From Desulfobacteraceae bacterium (lineage in GTDB: Bacteria > Desulfobacterota > Desulfobacteria > Desulfobacterales > Desulfobacteraceae), in the NCBI GenBank assembly GCA_024225635.1, contig JAAEMK010000847.1, positions 60,402 through 124,401 on the forward strand: a DNA stretch of 64,000 nucleotides. Direction: 5' to 3'. Of the stretch, positions 34,965 to 44,486 are shown piece by piece. The notes below the pieces were generated by a model. The model saw only the letters and a list, made by a program, of their open reading frames with translations. It did not search any database and was not told the DNA's origin. How positions within the stretch are numbered: the stretch's first letter is position 1; the number at the start of each line of letters is the position of its first letter. A program made the translations under genes and the position numbers.

Positions 34965-35546
34965 ATGAATATTAGAAAAACGGGATTGTGTTTTTTAACC
35001 ATCCTTCCTTTTCTCTGTCACGGCTGCGGCCCGGCCATGGTGGGAACGGCGGCCGTGGGCACTTATAAGGGCGCCACGGACACGCGAACCATCGGAACCA
35101 TGCTGGACGATTCAGTGATCACCAGCCAGGTAAAAACAAGGCTGCTCTCGGACGAATTTGTCAACGGCCTGAAGATCGATGTGGATACGGTACAGCAGGT
35201 GGTGACCCTCACCGGTGTCCTTGAAACTGCGTCCGAACGACGCATTGCAGTCGACATCGCCCGGGCCACACCCGGTGTGCTCAGGGTCAAGAACCTGCTC
35301 ACCGTGGGGAGCAAGAGCATCGGGCAGACCATGGACGACACCATCATCGGAAACCGCATCAAATCCGGACTCATTGCAGAACCCGGCATTCGATCCCTGA
35401 ACATCGACGTGGATGTCAACCAGGGGCGGGTAACCCTCACCGGCGTTGTCGGCACCCCGTCGGAACGGGACAGGGTCCTGGCCATTGCAAAAGCGTGTTC
35501 CGGCACGGTGGCGGTACAGGACAACCTCACCATCACCGGTCAATAG
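34965..35546 (+). CDS. BON-domain protein (OsmY/DolP-like), probable lipoprotein
   Basis: A 193-residue exported protein. The signal sequence ends in FLCHGCG, a non-canonical lipobox with Gly before Cys, so lipidation is likely but not certain. Two BON domains follow: about 50-115 (DDSVITSQVKTRLLSDEFVNG ... VTLTGVL) and about 120-190 (DDTIIGNRIKSGLIAEPGIRS ... VTLTGVV). BON proteins bind phospholipid surfaces and support envelope integrity; DolP is the outer-membrane two-BON lipoprotein of enterobacteria and has this layout. Cotranscribed with the small membrane protein. Confidence 0.85.
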   Translation: MNIRKTGLCFLTILPFLCHGCGPAMVGTAAVGTYKGATDTRTIGTMLDDSVITSQVKTRLLSDEFVNGLKIDVDTVQQVVTLTGVLETASERRIAVDIARATPGVLRVKNLLTVGSKSIGQTMDDTIIGNRIKSGLIAEPGIRSLNIDVDVNQGRVTLTGVVGTPSERDRVLAIAKACSGTVAVQDNLTITGQ

Positions 35547-35563
35547 CCTTTCTTAAAATTCAA

Positions 35564-35596
35564 CGCATATGAATGGATTGACACCATTCATATGCG
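35564..35596. terminator. Perfect 13-bp hairpin between convergent genes
   Basis: CGCATATGAATGG (35564-35576) and CCATTCATATGCG (35584-35596) pair perfectly with a seven-base loop. It lies between the BON gene and dnaE, which converge. T-runs are weak on both strands. The GCATATGAAT core also occurs in the dispersed element at 45229. Confidence 0.55.
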
Positions 35597-35612
35597 AGGA
35601 ACCATTACGTGA

Positions 35613-38600
35613 TCAGGCCGGGGATTTTGCCTTGGCCTGCCACCGTTTCTTTTTTTCCCGCTGCTTTACCGGGGCACACCGTGTCCGGATGGAATTTTTA
35701 CCCAGCAACATTTCAACCTCTTTAAAAAGCGCGGGATCGGGACTCACGAGCTCATCCTCGGACAGCTGAATCACTACGCCCGACCCATTCTTAATGGTAA
35801 TATCGAGAAAGGCGGTGCAGGTTCCGGGAAATCGGTGAAGCTGTGCCTTAAGCCGTTCAAGGGTCTTGATGTCGGAGCGCTCCGCATCCATGTTCATGAC
35901 GATGCTGGCGGTCCATTCGGCTTCGGCCATGTCAATAGGGACGATGCGTTCACCCAGCAGCTTTACGTTGTTCTCCCGCTTCTGAACCTCGGCCTGGAGG
36001 ATGACAGGGGTTTCCTCGGAAAGCATGCTGTGCACTTCCTGGTAGAGTTCAGGGAAAATCACCACCTCCACCGTTCCCTGCTTGTCCTCGAGGGCGGCAA
36101 AGGCCATCATGTCGCCCTTCTTGGTTTTCAACACCTTGAGGGGACGCAGGGCGCCGCCCATGCGAACGCTCATGCCTTCACCGCTCTGGGCAATGTTTTC
36201 AGAATTGACATTGGCGAATTTCTTGATGAGCTCCTCGTACCGGTCCAGGGGATGGCCGGTGATGTAGAACCCCAGGGTCTCCTTTTCCATGGCCAGGAGC
36301 TCGTTGTCATCCAGCTCCTCGATGTTCGGCATGGGAGGAATGCTCACCGGCAGGGCCTCTCCCCCTTCGGAATCGGCAAACAGATCCATCTGGGCATCGG
36401 CATTTTCCTTCTGTATCCGGTTTCCGTGCTCCAGGGCATCTTCCAGCACGGCCATCAGCTGGCTGCGCTTGTCGCCGGTACTGTCAAAGGCGCCGCATTT
36501 GATCAACGCCTCGAGCACCCGCTTGTTCACCTTGGAGAGGTTTACCCGTTCACAGAACTCGTAGATGGAAGTGAAGGGTCCCCCTTGATTCCTCACCTCC
36601 ACGATGGAATCGATGGCGCCGGCGCCCACGCCTTTTACCGCTGCCATGCCGAACCGTATGGCGTTGGGTTCCACCGTGAACACCGAGTCACTCTGGTTCA
36701 CGTCCGGAGGCAGGATATTGATGTCATGGCTCCGGCACTCCTCGATGAACTTGACCACGGAGTCGGAGTTGCTCATGTCGACGGTCATGATGGCGGCCAT
36801 GTACTCAAGGGGATAGTGGGCCTTGAGGTAGGCTGTCTGATAACAGATCAGGGCATAGGCGGCGGAGTGGGACTTGTTAAACCCGTATCCGCCGAACTTC
36901 TCCATAAGGTCGAAAAGTTCCGTGGCCTTGGCCTCGTCCAGGTTGTTCTCCTTGGCTCCCTTGGTGAACAGGCCCCGGTGCTCCTCCATCATGGCGGGAA
37001 TCTTCTTACCCATGGCCTTTCTGAGACCATCCGCGTCCGCCATGGTGTAGTTGGCCAGGACGCCTGCGATCTTCATCACCTGCTCCTGGTAGAGAATAAC
37101 CCCGTAGGTCTCCTTAAGGATGGATTCAAGCTCGGGAAAAAGATAGACGACCTCTTCACGGCCCTGCTTTCTTTCCACATAGGAGTCGGCCATGCCGCTG
37201 TCCAGGGGACCGGGCCGGTAGAGGGCAACCAGGGCAACGATGTCACTGAAGGCGGCGGGCTGGAGCCTTGCGATCAGCTCCTTCATGCCCGAGCTTTCCA
37301 GCTGGAATACCCCTGTGGTGTCGGCCCTGCACAAAAGCTCGAAGGTCTTCTTATCCTCCATGTCAAGCTCCAGGAGGTCGGGCACCTCCTTATTCTGCTT
37401 TTCCAGGAGATCCAGGGTGTTCTTGATAACGGTAAGGTTGCGAAGACCCAGGAAATCAAACTTGACAAGACCCTGTTTTTCAACAAAGTTCATGTCAAAC
37501 TGGGTCACGACTTCGCCCTCTTTTCCCTTGTAGGTGGGCAGGTATTCCACCAGGGGCTTGTCCGAAATTACAACACCGCAGGCATGGGTCGAGGCCTGGC
37601 GCGGAAGGCCCTCAAGGGTGAGTGCTATCTCCAGGAGGTCCTTTTTGACTGGATCCTCTCCCACCAGGTCCATGATCTGCGGCACGTCGTCCAGGGCCTG
37701 CTGGAGGTTTTTGGCCGTGTCCGGGATCAGCTTGGCTATGACATCGACTTCGGGCAGCGGAATGCTCAGCGCCCTTCCAACGTCCCTGATGACCGCCTTG
37801 GCCTTGAGCTTGCCAAAGGTGATGATCTGGGAAACATAGTCGGGTCCGCCGTACCGGTCGATAACGTACTTGTATACCTCCTCCCGGCCTTCGATGCAGA
37901 AATCCACATCAATATCCGGCATGGATATTCGGGAGGGGTTGAGGAACCGCTCAAAGATCAGTCCGTGCTCGATGGGATCAAGGGCGGTGATCTCCATGGC
38001 ATAGGCCACCATACTGCCGGCGGCCGAGCCCCTGCCGGGGCCGACTGGGATGCCCTGCTTCCTGGAATAACGAATAAAATCCGCCACAATGAGAAAATAA
38101 CCGGGGAATCCCATGTCCAGGATAACGCCGATCTCATAGTCCAGGCGCTCCTGGTAGAGTTTTTCATCGATGTCCGGATTTATCCGCTTGAGCATTTCCA
38201 TGCGCTTTGCAAACCCTTCACGGGCCTGGCGGTCGAAGAGAACCGCGGCGCTTTCCTCGGGATCTTCATGGTTTTCGGAGGTGTACTGGGGAAAATGGTA
38301 AACCTTGTCGCCAAATTCCACATTGCACTGGCCGGCGATGAGCCGGGTATTTTCGATGGCCCCGTCAAAGCCCTTGAAGTCGGCGATCATCTCCTCGGGA
38401 GACTTGAAGTAGAGCTGGTCCGAATCGAACTTGAACCGGGAGGTGTCGTTCAGGGTGTTTCCGGTCTGGATGCAAAGCAAAGCCTCGTGGGCCCGGACAT
38501 GATCCTTGGAAAGATAATGGCAGTCGTTTGTGGCCACCAGTGGAATGGAGAGCCGCTGGCTCATGTCCACCAGGCCCTGGTTGACCTTTTCCTGGATCGC

Positions 38601-39152
38601 CATGCCGTTCTTCTGCACTTCCAGAAAGAAATTGCCCTCGCCATAGGTTTCGAGGTAGAAACGGGCGGCATCATCCGCATCGTCCATCTTGTTATTGATG
38701 ATCTTCTGGGGGATATCTCCCTTGAGGCAGGCTGACAGGGCGATGAGCCCCTCGCTGTATTGGGCCAAAAGTTCCCGGTCCACCCTGGGCTTGTAATAAA
38801 AACCCTCAAACTGGGCAATGGAAACCAGCTTGCACAGGTTGGAGTAACCCACCCGGTCCTTTGACAGGAGAACCAGGTGATTGAGCCCCTTGTTGTCCTC
38901 GGCGGTTTTGTGCTTGATGGTCCTTGGAGCCACATAAACTTCGCAGCCCAGGATCGGTTTGACGCCGGCCTTTATTGCCTTTTCGTTGAACATGGCTGCG
39001 CCGAACATGACGCCGTGATCGGTCATGGCCACCGCATCCATGTTAAAGTCCTTGCTTCGATCCAGCAGGGAATCGAGCCGGATGGCTCCGTCCAGGAGTG
39101 AAAACTCCGTGTGAACGTGGAGGTGGTAAAATGGTGTTGACTGTTCTGTCAT
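35613..39152 (-). CDS. dnaE: DNA polymerase III alpha subunit
   Basis: The 1179-residue replicative polymerase. PHP domain at the N-terminus (FYHLHVHTEFSLLDGAIRL), polymerase palm with PGRGSAAGSMVAYAM and the catalytic PDIDVDFC near 409, fingers and the YQEQVMKIAG segment, helix-hairpin-helix region, then an OB-fold and C-terminal tau-binding region. ATG at 39152 is chosen; TTG at 39161 is too close to the GGGGA. DnaE type (no internal exonuclease insertion as in PolC). guaB lies 84 bases upstream on the same strand, separated by a hairpin. Confidence 0.97.
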   Translation of the reverse strand: MTEQSTPFYHLHVHTEFSLLDGAIRLDSLLDRSKDFNMDAVAMTDHGVMFGAAMFNEKAIKAGVKPILGCEVYVAPRTIKHKTAEDNKGLNHLVLLSKDRVGYSNLCKLVSIAQFEGFYYKPRVDRELLAQYSEGLIALSACLKGDIPQKIINNKMDDADDAARFYLETYGEGNFFLEVQKNGMAIQEKVNQGLVDMSQRLSIPLVATNDCHYLSKDHVRAHEALLCIQTGNTLNDTSRFKFDSDQLYFKSPEEMIADFKGFDGAIENTRLIAGQCNVEFGDKVYHFPQYTSENHEDPEESAAVLFDRQAREGFAKRMEMLKRINPDIDEKLYQERLDYEIGVILDMGFPGYFLIVADFIRYSRKQGIPVGPGRGSAAGSMVAYAMEITALDPIEHGLIFERFLNPSRISMPDIDVDFCIEGREEVYKYVIDRYGGPDYVSQIITFGKLKAKAVIRDVGRALSIPLPEVDVIAKLIPDTAKNLQQALDDVPQIMDLVGEDPVKKDLLEIALTLEGLPRQASTHACGVVISDKPLVEYLPTYKGKEGEVVTQFDMNFVEKQGLVKFDFLGLRNLTVIKNTLDLLEKQNKEVPDLLELDMEDKKTFELLCRADTTGVFQLESSGMKELIARLQPAAFSDIVALVALYRPGPLDSGMADSYVERKQGREEVVYLFPELESILKETYGVILYQEQVMKIAGVLANYTMADADGLRKAMGKKIPAMMEEHRGLFTKGAKENNLDEAKATELFDLMEKFGGYGFNKSHSAAYALICYQTAYLKAHYPLEYMAAIMTVDMSNSDSVVKFIEECRSHDINILPPDVNQSDSVFTVEPNAIRFGMAAVKGVGAGAIDSIVEVRNQGGPFTSIYEFCERVNLSKVNKRVLEALIKCGAFDSTGDKRSQLMAVLEDALEHGNRIQKENADAQMDLFADSEGGEALPVSIPPMPNIEELDDNELLAMEKETLGFYITGHPLDRYEELIKKFANVNSENIAQSGEGMSVRMGGALRPLKVLKTKKGDMMAFAALEDKQGTVEVVIFPELYQEVHSMLSEETPVILQAEVQKRENNVKLLGERIVPIDMAEAEWTASIVMNMDAERSDIKTLERLKAQLHRFPGTCTAFLDITIKNGSGVVIQLSEDELVSPDPALFKEVEMLLGKNSIRTRCAPVKQREKKKRWQAKAKSPA

Positions 39153-39171
39153 TGAATGCAAATCCCCAAAC

Positions 39172-39197
39172 GAGTCCGGAGCCTAAGCTCCGGACTC
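39172..39197 (-). terminator. Hairpin between guaB and dnaE
   Basis: GAGTCCGGAGC and GCTCCGGACTC pair perfectly (eleven pairs) with loop CTAA. On the minus strand only GTTTGGGG follows, so it is a weak terminator or processing stem that may lower read-through from guaB into dnaE. Confidence 0.5.
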
Positions 39198-39235
39198 AAT
39201 TCACTCAATATTTTCTGCTACGGCTACTGCAACGA

Positions 39236-40711
39236 CTACTGATTCAGGCTGTCGACGCTGTAGTTGGGAGCTTCCTTGGTGATGATAACGTCATGGACGT
39301 GGCTCTCCCTGAGGCCCGCGGCTGAAATCTTGACAAAGCTTGCTTTCTGCCTGAGTTCTTCCACGGTGGAGGCCCCAAGATAACCCATACCGGCCTTGAG
39401 GCCGCCGATCATCTGGTGGATATTCTCCTTGACCGTTCCCCTGTAGGGAATCCGTCCGACAATACCTTCGGGAACGAGGGTCTCGTCCTCTTTGCTGTCC
39501 CGCTGGTAGTAGCGGTCGCTGGAACCCTTTTTCATGGCCTCCACGGATCCCATGCCCCTGTATGCCTTGTAGCTCCTTCCCTGGAAGATGACGATCTCAC
39601 CGGGGCTCTCGCTGGTACCGGCAAGGAGGCTGCCCAGCATTACCGTATGGGCGCCTGCCCCGATTGCCTTTGCAACGTCTCCTGAAAATTTAATACCACC
39701 GTCGGCGATGAGGGGAACCCCTGTTTCGTCAGAGACCTCCTTGCAGTTCTGGACAGCTGTCAGCTGGGGCACACCCACACCGGCAACGATCCTTGTGGTA
39801 CAGATGGAGCCGGGTCCGATACCGATCTTCACACCGTCGGAACCAGCGTCGACGAGGGCCTTGGCGCCCTTGGCCGTCGCCACGTTACCCGCGATGATCT
39901 GGCAGTCGGGATAGGCGTGCTTGATCTTCTGAACAGCGGAAATAACGTTATGGGAATGGCCGTGGGAGGTGTCGATCACCAGGGCGTCCGCCCCTGCCCT
40001 CAACAGGGCCTCGGTCCGGATCATCATGTCCGATCCAACACCAATGGCGGCACCGGCCCGGAGCCGACCCATGGAATCCTTGCAGGCGTTGGGGTATTTG
40101 CGGATTTTCTCTATGTCCTTGATGGTGATGAGTCCCTTGAGCTTGCCACTGGTATTCACCACGAGCAGCTTTTCGATCCTGTGCTTGTGCAGCATCTTTT
40201 TAGACTCTTCCAGGGAAACACCCTCGGAAACGGTCACCAGGTTCTCCTTTGTCATTACCTCGCTTGCGGACTTTTGAAGCTGGGTCTCAAACCGCAGGTC
40301 CCTGTTGGTCACAATACCCACGAGCTTGTCTCCCTCGGTGACGGGAATACCGGAGATCCGGTATTTTGCCATGATGTTATGGACCTCTGAAAGGGGTACG
40401 TCAGGGGAGATAGTGATGGGGTCGACAATCATTCCGCTCTCTGATTTTTTGACCCGGTCCACCTCGATGGCCTGCTCCTCGATGGAAAGATTCCTGTGAA
40501 TGAATCCCATTCCGCCGGCCCTGGCCATGCTGATGGCGGTGCGCGCCTCGGTTACGGTGTCCATGGCGGCACTTACGATGGGGATGTTCAATTCAAGATT
40601 TTTGGTGAGCCGTGTCTTAGTTTCGACCTCGTCGGGCAAAATCGCTGAAAATTCAGGTACAAGCAGAACATCATCAAAGGATAAACCATCACTATAAATT
40701 TTGGGTGACAT
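39236..40711 (-). CDS. guaB: IMP dehydrogenase
   Basis: A 491-residue enzyme oxidising IMP to XMP with NAD+, the committed step of GMP synthesis. TIM-barrel core interrupted by a CBS pair at about 95-205 ([23 protein letters not shown] ... [16 protein letters not shown]). Catalytic loop GPGSICTTR with Cys near 305, [20 protein letters not shown] phosphate site and mobile flap [15 protein letters not shown] seven bases before ATG. A promoter candidate lies at 40801-40829. Confidence 0.97.
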   Translation of the reverse strand: MSPKIYSDGLSFDDVLLVPEFSAILPDEVETKTRLTKNLELNIPIVSAAMDTVTEARTAISMARAGGMGFIHRNLSIEEQAIEVDRVKKSESGMIVDPITISPDVPLSEVHNIMAKYRISGIPVTEGDKLVGIVTNRDLRFETQLQKSASEVMTKENLVTVSEGVSLEESKKMLHKHRIEKLLVVNTSGKLKGLITIKDIEKIRKYPNACKDSMGRLRAGAAIGVGSDMMIRTEALLRAGADALVIDTSHGHSHNVISAVQKIKHAYPDCQIIAGNVATAKGAKALVDAGSDGVKIGIGPGSICTTRIVAGVGVPQLTAVQNCKEVSDETGVPLIADGGIKFSGDVAKAIGAGAHTVMLGSLLAGTSESPGEIVIFQGRSYKAYRGMGSVEAMKKGSSDRYYQRDSKEDETLVPEGIVGRIPYRGTVKENIHQMIGGLKAGMGYLGASTVEELRQKASFVKISAAGLRESHVHDVIITKEAPNYSVDSLNQ

Positions 40712-40800
40712 AAACTACCTCCTGCCGGGAATTTTTTTAAAAGTGTATGTGGTGCCGGCCCGGTTAATCTCATTGTTGAAAAGCCGGTCGCGTCATCGTG

Positions 40801-40829
40801 ATTATAAACAGACTTAAATATCAGATCAA
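40801..40829 (-). promoter_or_regulatory. Candidate sigma-70 promoter of guaB
   Basis: On the minus strand TTGATC (40829-40824), a 17-base spacer and a perfect TATAAT (40806-40801) give a leader of about 80 bases before guaB. Confidence 0.6.
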
Positions 40830-40860
40830 ACAACTTAAAGCAATGATTATCTTGTTCTTG

Positions 40861-40889
40861 TTGACATTTTGTCAATATGGCAATAAAGT
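40861..40889 (+). promoter_or_regulatory. Candidate promoter and operator of the yciO-type gene
   Basis: A perfect TTGACA at 40861-40866, a 17-base spacer and TAAAGT at 40884-40889. The -35 is one arm of the inverted repeat TTGACA-TTT-TGTCAA (40861-40875), which could be a repressor site. Confidence 0.5.
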
Positions 40890-40966
40890 CTTCTTGCCGG
40901 CAAACACAACCTTCGAACCTGACGGTAGGAGGTTTGGATCAACCACACCAGAGACGGAATCAAGAA

Positions 40967-41575
40967 ATGTTAATACGAGTAAATCCCGACAACCCCCAGC
41001 CACGGCTTATCAGCCAGATTACGGATACGCTGAAACAGGGAGGGGTTATCGCCTATCCAACGGACACCAATTACGGTATCGGCTGCGATATCATGAACAA
41101 GAAGGCCATAGAAAAGGTCTACCTGCTCAAACAGCGCAGCAAGAATCAACCCTTCAGCTTCATCTGTTCGGACCTCAAGCACATCAGCGACTATGCAAAG
41201 GTGAGCAATGTCGCCTACAGGAACATGAAACGGCTTCTCCCAGGCCCCTACACCTTTATCCTGCCAGGATCAAAGATGGTGCCCAAGATGATGCTGACAA
41301 AACGGAAGACAGCGGGCATCCGGGTGCCCGACAACGCCATCGCCCTTGCCATCGCAAGGGAGCTTGGCAACCCCGTGCTCTCCACCAGCGCCACCGACCC
41401 GGACGGAAACGTCTTTGAAGACCCGTCCCTGCTCCACGACTGGTTTGGAAACAGGATCGACATGGTGATCGATGGAGGCCCTGTCACGGGAAGAGCCTCC
41501 AGCGTGGTCTCCCTAATTGACGACGTACCTGAAATAATCCGACACGGAGCCGGCGACGTAAGCCTGTTTGAATAG
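40967..41575 (+). CDS. yciO: Sua5/YciO/YrdC family protein, YciO type
   Basis: A 202-residue protein of the family that makes threonylcarbamoyl-AMP for t6A37 or binds related RNA/nucleotides. Conserved core: GGVIAYPTDTNYGIGCD, YLLKQRSKNQPFSFIC, LLPGPYTFILPG and the RKTAGIRVPDNAIA stretch. Length and absence of the Sua5 C-terminal domain fit YciO. The start at 40967 is preferred to 40877, because the earlier ATG lies inside the promoter. The last 63 bp overlap the 3' end of sppA on the other strand. Confidence 0.85.
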   Translation: MLIRVNPDNPQPRLISQITDTLKQGGVIAYPTDTNYGIGCDIMNKKAIEKVYLLKQRSKNQPFSFICSDLKHISDYAKVSNVAYRNMKRLLPGPYTFILPGSKMVPKMMLTKRKTAGIRVPDNAIALAIARELGNPVLSTSATDPDGNVFEDPSLLHDWFGNRIDMVIDGGPVTGRASSVVSLIDDVPEIIRHGAGDVSLFE

Positions 41576-42415
41576 GGTCTGAACAATTTCCCTGATAAAG
41601 CCCATCTTGTCCTCCTTGGGATAGACGGGCTTTATTTTCCCCTTGATTCCGGCCATCTTTCCGGCCCAGTTCACGGCGTCGTCCAGGTTCCCGAGCCTGT
41701 CCACCATGTGGAGGTCCACCGCCTTTTCACCGGTGTAGATCCGGCCGTCGGCAAGCTTGCCGATCCGGTCCTGCTGGATGCGGCGGCCCGTTGCAACATC
41801 CCTGACAAACTGCTGATGGATCTCGTCGGCAACCCCTTGAAGGATCGTCCGCTCCTTCTTACTCAATTCACGGACAGGAGATCCCATATCCTTGAATTCG
41901 CCGCTCTTGATAACCACGGGAGCAAGACCGATCTTCTCCATGATCTTCTGAAAATTGGCATACTCCATGATCACTCCGATACTTCCGGTGATGGTGCCGG
42001 GATTGGCAACGATGCCGTCCGAGGCGGAAGCTGCATAGTAACCGCCGGAAGCCGCTACAGATCCAAGGGATGCCACCACTTTTTTTGTCTTGCGGGTCTT
42101 TATCACCTCCCTGTAAATCTCCTGGGAAGGCCCGACCGCGCCGCCGGGGGAGTCGATTCTCAGAACGATCGCCTTGATGGACGAATTATCCCTGAAGGTC
42201 TTTATCTGTTCGATGGTCTTCCTTGACGATGTGATCACGCCTGTGATCTCCACGATGCCGACGTTGCCCCGGGACGGGGTGAAGGCGTCAGGCATGGCGG
42301 AACGGAGCATGACCGAGCTTCCAACCACCATGGCCACGAGGAGAATAAGGAATACAGCAAGGATAGATGAGAGAGCAAGGGTGAAAAACATGAACGGATG
42401 TCGTCTTGAAAACAT
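41513..42415 (-). CDS. sppA: Signal peptide peptidase SppA, short form
   Basis: A 300-residue membrane-anchored Ser-Lys protease of the S49 family that degrades cleaved signal peptides. The ATG at 42415 has AAGGA eight bases upstream. A membrane anchor spans about 10-35; the core has VLRIDSPGGAVGPSQEI, the nucleophile region GSVAASGGYYAAS (Ser near 121) and general-base region KSGEFKDMGSP (Lys near 172). Single-domain form, about half the E. coli enzyme. It follows rpsA but is separated by a strong terminator, and its end overlaps yciO in antisense. Confidence 0.92.
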   Translation of the reverse strand: MFSRRHPFMFFTLALSSILAVFLILLVAMVVGSSVMLRSAMPDAFTPSRGNVGIVEITGVITSSRKTIEQIKTFRDNSSIKAIVLRIDSPGGAVGPSQEIYREVIKTRKTKKVVASLGSVAASGGYYAASASDGIVANPGTITGSIGVIMEYANFQKIMEKIGLAPVVIKSGEFKDMGSPVRELSKKERTILQGVADEIHQQFVRDVATGRRIQQDRIGKLADGRIYTGEKAVDLHMVDRLGNLDDAVNWAGKMAGIKGKIKPVYPKEDKMGFIREIVQTLFKQAYVAGSVSDYFRYVVN

Positions 42416-42442
42416 GGCATTTCCTTGATGGTTACGAATAAT

Positions 42443-42482
42443 AAAAAAAAGGCCGGTTTCAGGAAACATCCTGAAACCGGCC
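42443..42482 (-). terminator. Rho-independent terminator of rpsA
   Basis: Fourteen perfect pairs (42451-42464 with 42469-42482) with a four-base loop are followed on the minus strand by eight T. Confidence 0.93.
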
Positions 42483-42534
42483 CCTATTCTATCTTGATCT
42501 GCGCCCTTTAAGGACGATGGTCAAGGTATATATA

Positions 42535-44355
42535 CTACTCTTCTGTATCGTCGTCCTTCTTCAGCTGCTCCTGGATGTTGTCCCTCAGAAGCTCACCAAA
42601 AGATGAGGTGGCAGGCTTCATGTTCTTGGTGAAGTCCTTGAATACCGTCTCATCCTCCTCCTCGTCCAGACGTTTGATGGAGAGTCCGATGCGACGCTCA
42701 TCGCTGTTGATGTTCATCACCCTGGCGGTGATGGTGTCACCCATGTTGTAGACACCTGCAGGAGTCTTGATCTTCTCCTTGCTGATCTCGGAAACATGGA
42801 CGAGGCCTTCGATACCCTCTTCAAGCTCAACGAACACGCCGAAGTCCGTGATGTTGGTTACAACACCGCTGATCTCGGTTCCGACCTGGTAACGATCTTC
42901 AACAGTTTCCCAGGGATCGGGCTGAATCTGCTTGATACCGAGGGAGAAGCGCTCGCTTGACTTGTCGATATCGAGGACAACCGCCTGAACAGTGTCGTTC
43001 TTCTTGTAAACCTCGGAAGGATGCTTGATCCGTTTTGTCCATGAGATGTCGGAGATGTGAACAAGACCGTCGATGTCATCGTCGATTCCGATGAAAAGAC
43101 CGAAGTCGGTGATGTTCTTGATCTTACCCTCGATAACGGTACCAACGGGGTATTTCTCGCTGATAACTTCCCAGGGATTCTCGACAGTCTGCTTGATACC
43201 AAGAGAAATTCTCCGGTTCTCGGGTTTGAGATCGAGAACAACCGCCTCTACCTCTTCGCCTACGGAGACAATCTTGGAAGGATGACGGACCTTGCGGGTC
43301 CAGGACATCTCTGATACGTGGATGAGGCCCTCAACGCCCTCTTCAAGCTCGACGAATGCGCCGTAATCAGTGAGGCTGACAACCTTACCGACAACCTTGG
43401 AGCCGACAGGGTATTTATCCTGGGCTGTTGTCCAGGGATCAGGTGTCAGCTGCTTGAGACCGAGGGATACACGCTCTTTCTCAAGATCGTAGGAAAGGAT
43501 CTTGACATTGATCTTATCCGCAACAGAGAAGAGCTCTGACGGATGTTTCACCCTGCCCCAGGAGATATCGGTGATGTGAAGCAGACCGTCCACGCCGCCA
43601 AGGTCGACAAAGACACCGTACTCGGTGATGTTCTTGACAACACCTTCCATTACCTTGTCGTTTTCGATGGCGCTCAGGGTCTCGGTCCTTGCCTTCTCGC
43701 GCTCTACCTCGAGGATAACGCGCCTTGAAAGGACGATGTTGCTTCTCTTCCTGTTGTATTTCAAAACCTTGAATGTATAGGTCTGGCCGACCATCTCATC
43801 CATGTTTCGGATGGGTCTCAGGTCTGCCTGGGAACCCGGCAAAAATGCGGGGAGACCAATATCCACGGAAAATCCGCCCTTGACCCGGCTTGTAATAACG
43901 CCCTCAATAGTGCCGTCTGCCTCATAGATGTCCTTGATGGCATCCCAGACCTTGACTTTGGCAGCCTTCTCCTTGGAGAGGATTACGGTTTCCGCCTCTT
44001 CGTCCCACACTTCGACCATGACTTCAACCTGATCGTTCAGGTTGACATCGACATTGCCTTCTTCGTCCCTGAACTCGTGAATAGAGATCTGGCCTTCTGA
44101 TTTGTAACCCACATCTACAAGGACGTGATCCTTGTCAACCGCAATAATGGTACCAGTTACAACCTGACCCTCTTCAAAGCTGCTGAAGCTTTCGTCATAA
44201 ATGCCCATCAACTCTTCCATGGTCTCTTCACCGGTGAGGTTCGCTAGCGGATCTCCTTTGGCTACTGCGTTTTCCATGGGCTCCTGGTCCTGGGCTGTCT
44301 CTAATTCTTCACTGTTCATTTCGTTGTTCTCGCCTGTTTCAGCAATGTTATTCAT
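42535..44355 (-). CDS. rpsA: 30S ribosomal protein S1
   Basis: A 606-residue protein of six S1 (OB-fold) repeats beginning near residue 62 (GQVVTGTIIAVDKDHVLVDVGYKSEG); repeats 3-6 carry the canonical G.V..ITDYG.FV.L..G..GL.H.S.. pattern (VVSLTDYGAFVELEEGVEGL and so on). It binds mRNA leaders and docks them on the 30S subunit. The acidic N-terminal 60 residues (NEMNSEELETAQDQEPMENA) extend the usual protein. AGGGGGA precedes the ATG. Preceded by cmk, the classical cmk-rpsA order. Confidence 0.96.
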   Translation of the reverse strand: MNNIAETGENNEMNSEELETAQDQEPMENAVAKGDPLANLTGEETMEELMGIYDESFSSFEEGQVVTGTIIAVDKDHVLVDVGYKSEGQISIHEFRDEEGNVDVNLNDQVEVMVEVWDEEAETVILSKEKAAKVKVWDAIKDIYEADGTIEGVITSRVKGGFSVDIGLPAFLPGSQADLRPIRNMDEMVGQTYTFKVLKYNRKRSNIVLSRRVILEVEREKARTETLSAIENDKVMEGVVKNITEYGVFVDLGGVDGLLHITDISWGRVKHPSELFSVADKINVKILSYDLEKERVSLGLKQLTPDPWTTAQDKYPVGSKVVGKVVSLTDYGAFVELEEGVEGLIHVSEMSWTRKVRHPSKIVSVGEEVEAVVLDLKPENRRISLGIKQTVENPWEVISEKYPVGTVIEGKIKNITDFGLFIGIDDDIDGLVHISDISWTKRIKHPSEVYKKNDTVQAVVLDIDKSSERFSLGIKQIQPDPWETVEDRYQVGTEISGVVTNITDFGVFVELEEGIEGLVHVSEISKEKIKTPAGVYNMGDTITARVMNINSDERRIGLSIKRLDEEEDETVFKDFTKNMKPATSSFGELLRDNIQEQLKKDDDTEE

Positions 44356-44381
44356 TAATATTAATTCCCCCTAAACAAATT

Positions 44382-44407
44382 TTTATCCTTTTCCCCGAAA
44401 GGATAAG
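44382..44407 (-). promoter_or_regulatory. Hairpin in the rpsA leader
   Basis: TTATCCTTT (44383-44391) pairs with AAAGGATAA (44398-44406) around a six-base loop, about 30 bases before the rpsA start. It may be an S1 autoregulatory element or a weak terminator after cmk. Confidence 0.35.
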
Positions 44408-44486
44408 GATAATTGCGTCTTTATAGCAGAAGTAAAAAATAAAAGCAACAGAAATTATTAAAAAACTGGGGGAAACCAACTATTTA

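Noticed and set aside
35835-38735. 966-codon open frame antisense to dnaE
   Set aside because: It is the mirror of a highly biased third-position codon pattern in dnaE; its translation has no domain and is rich in odd His/Gly/Leu runs.
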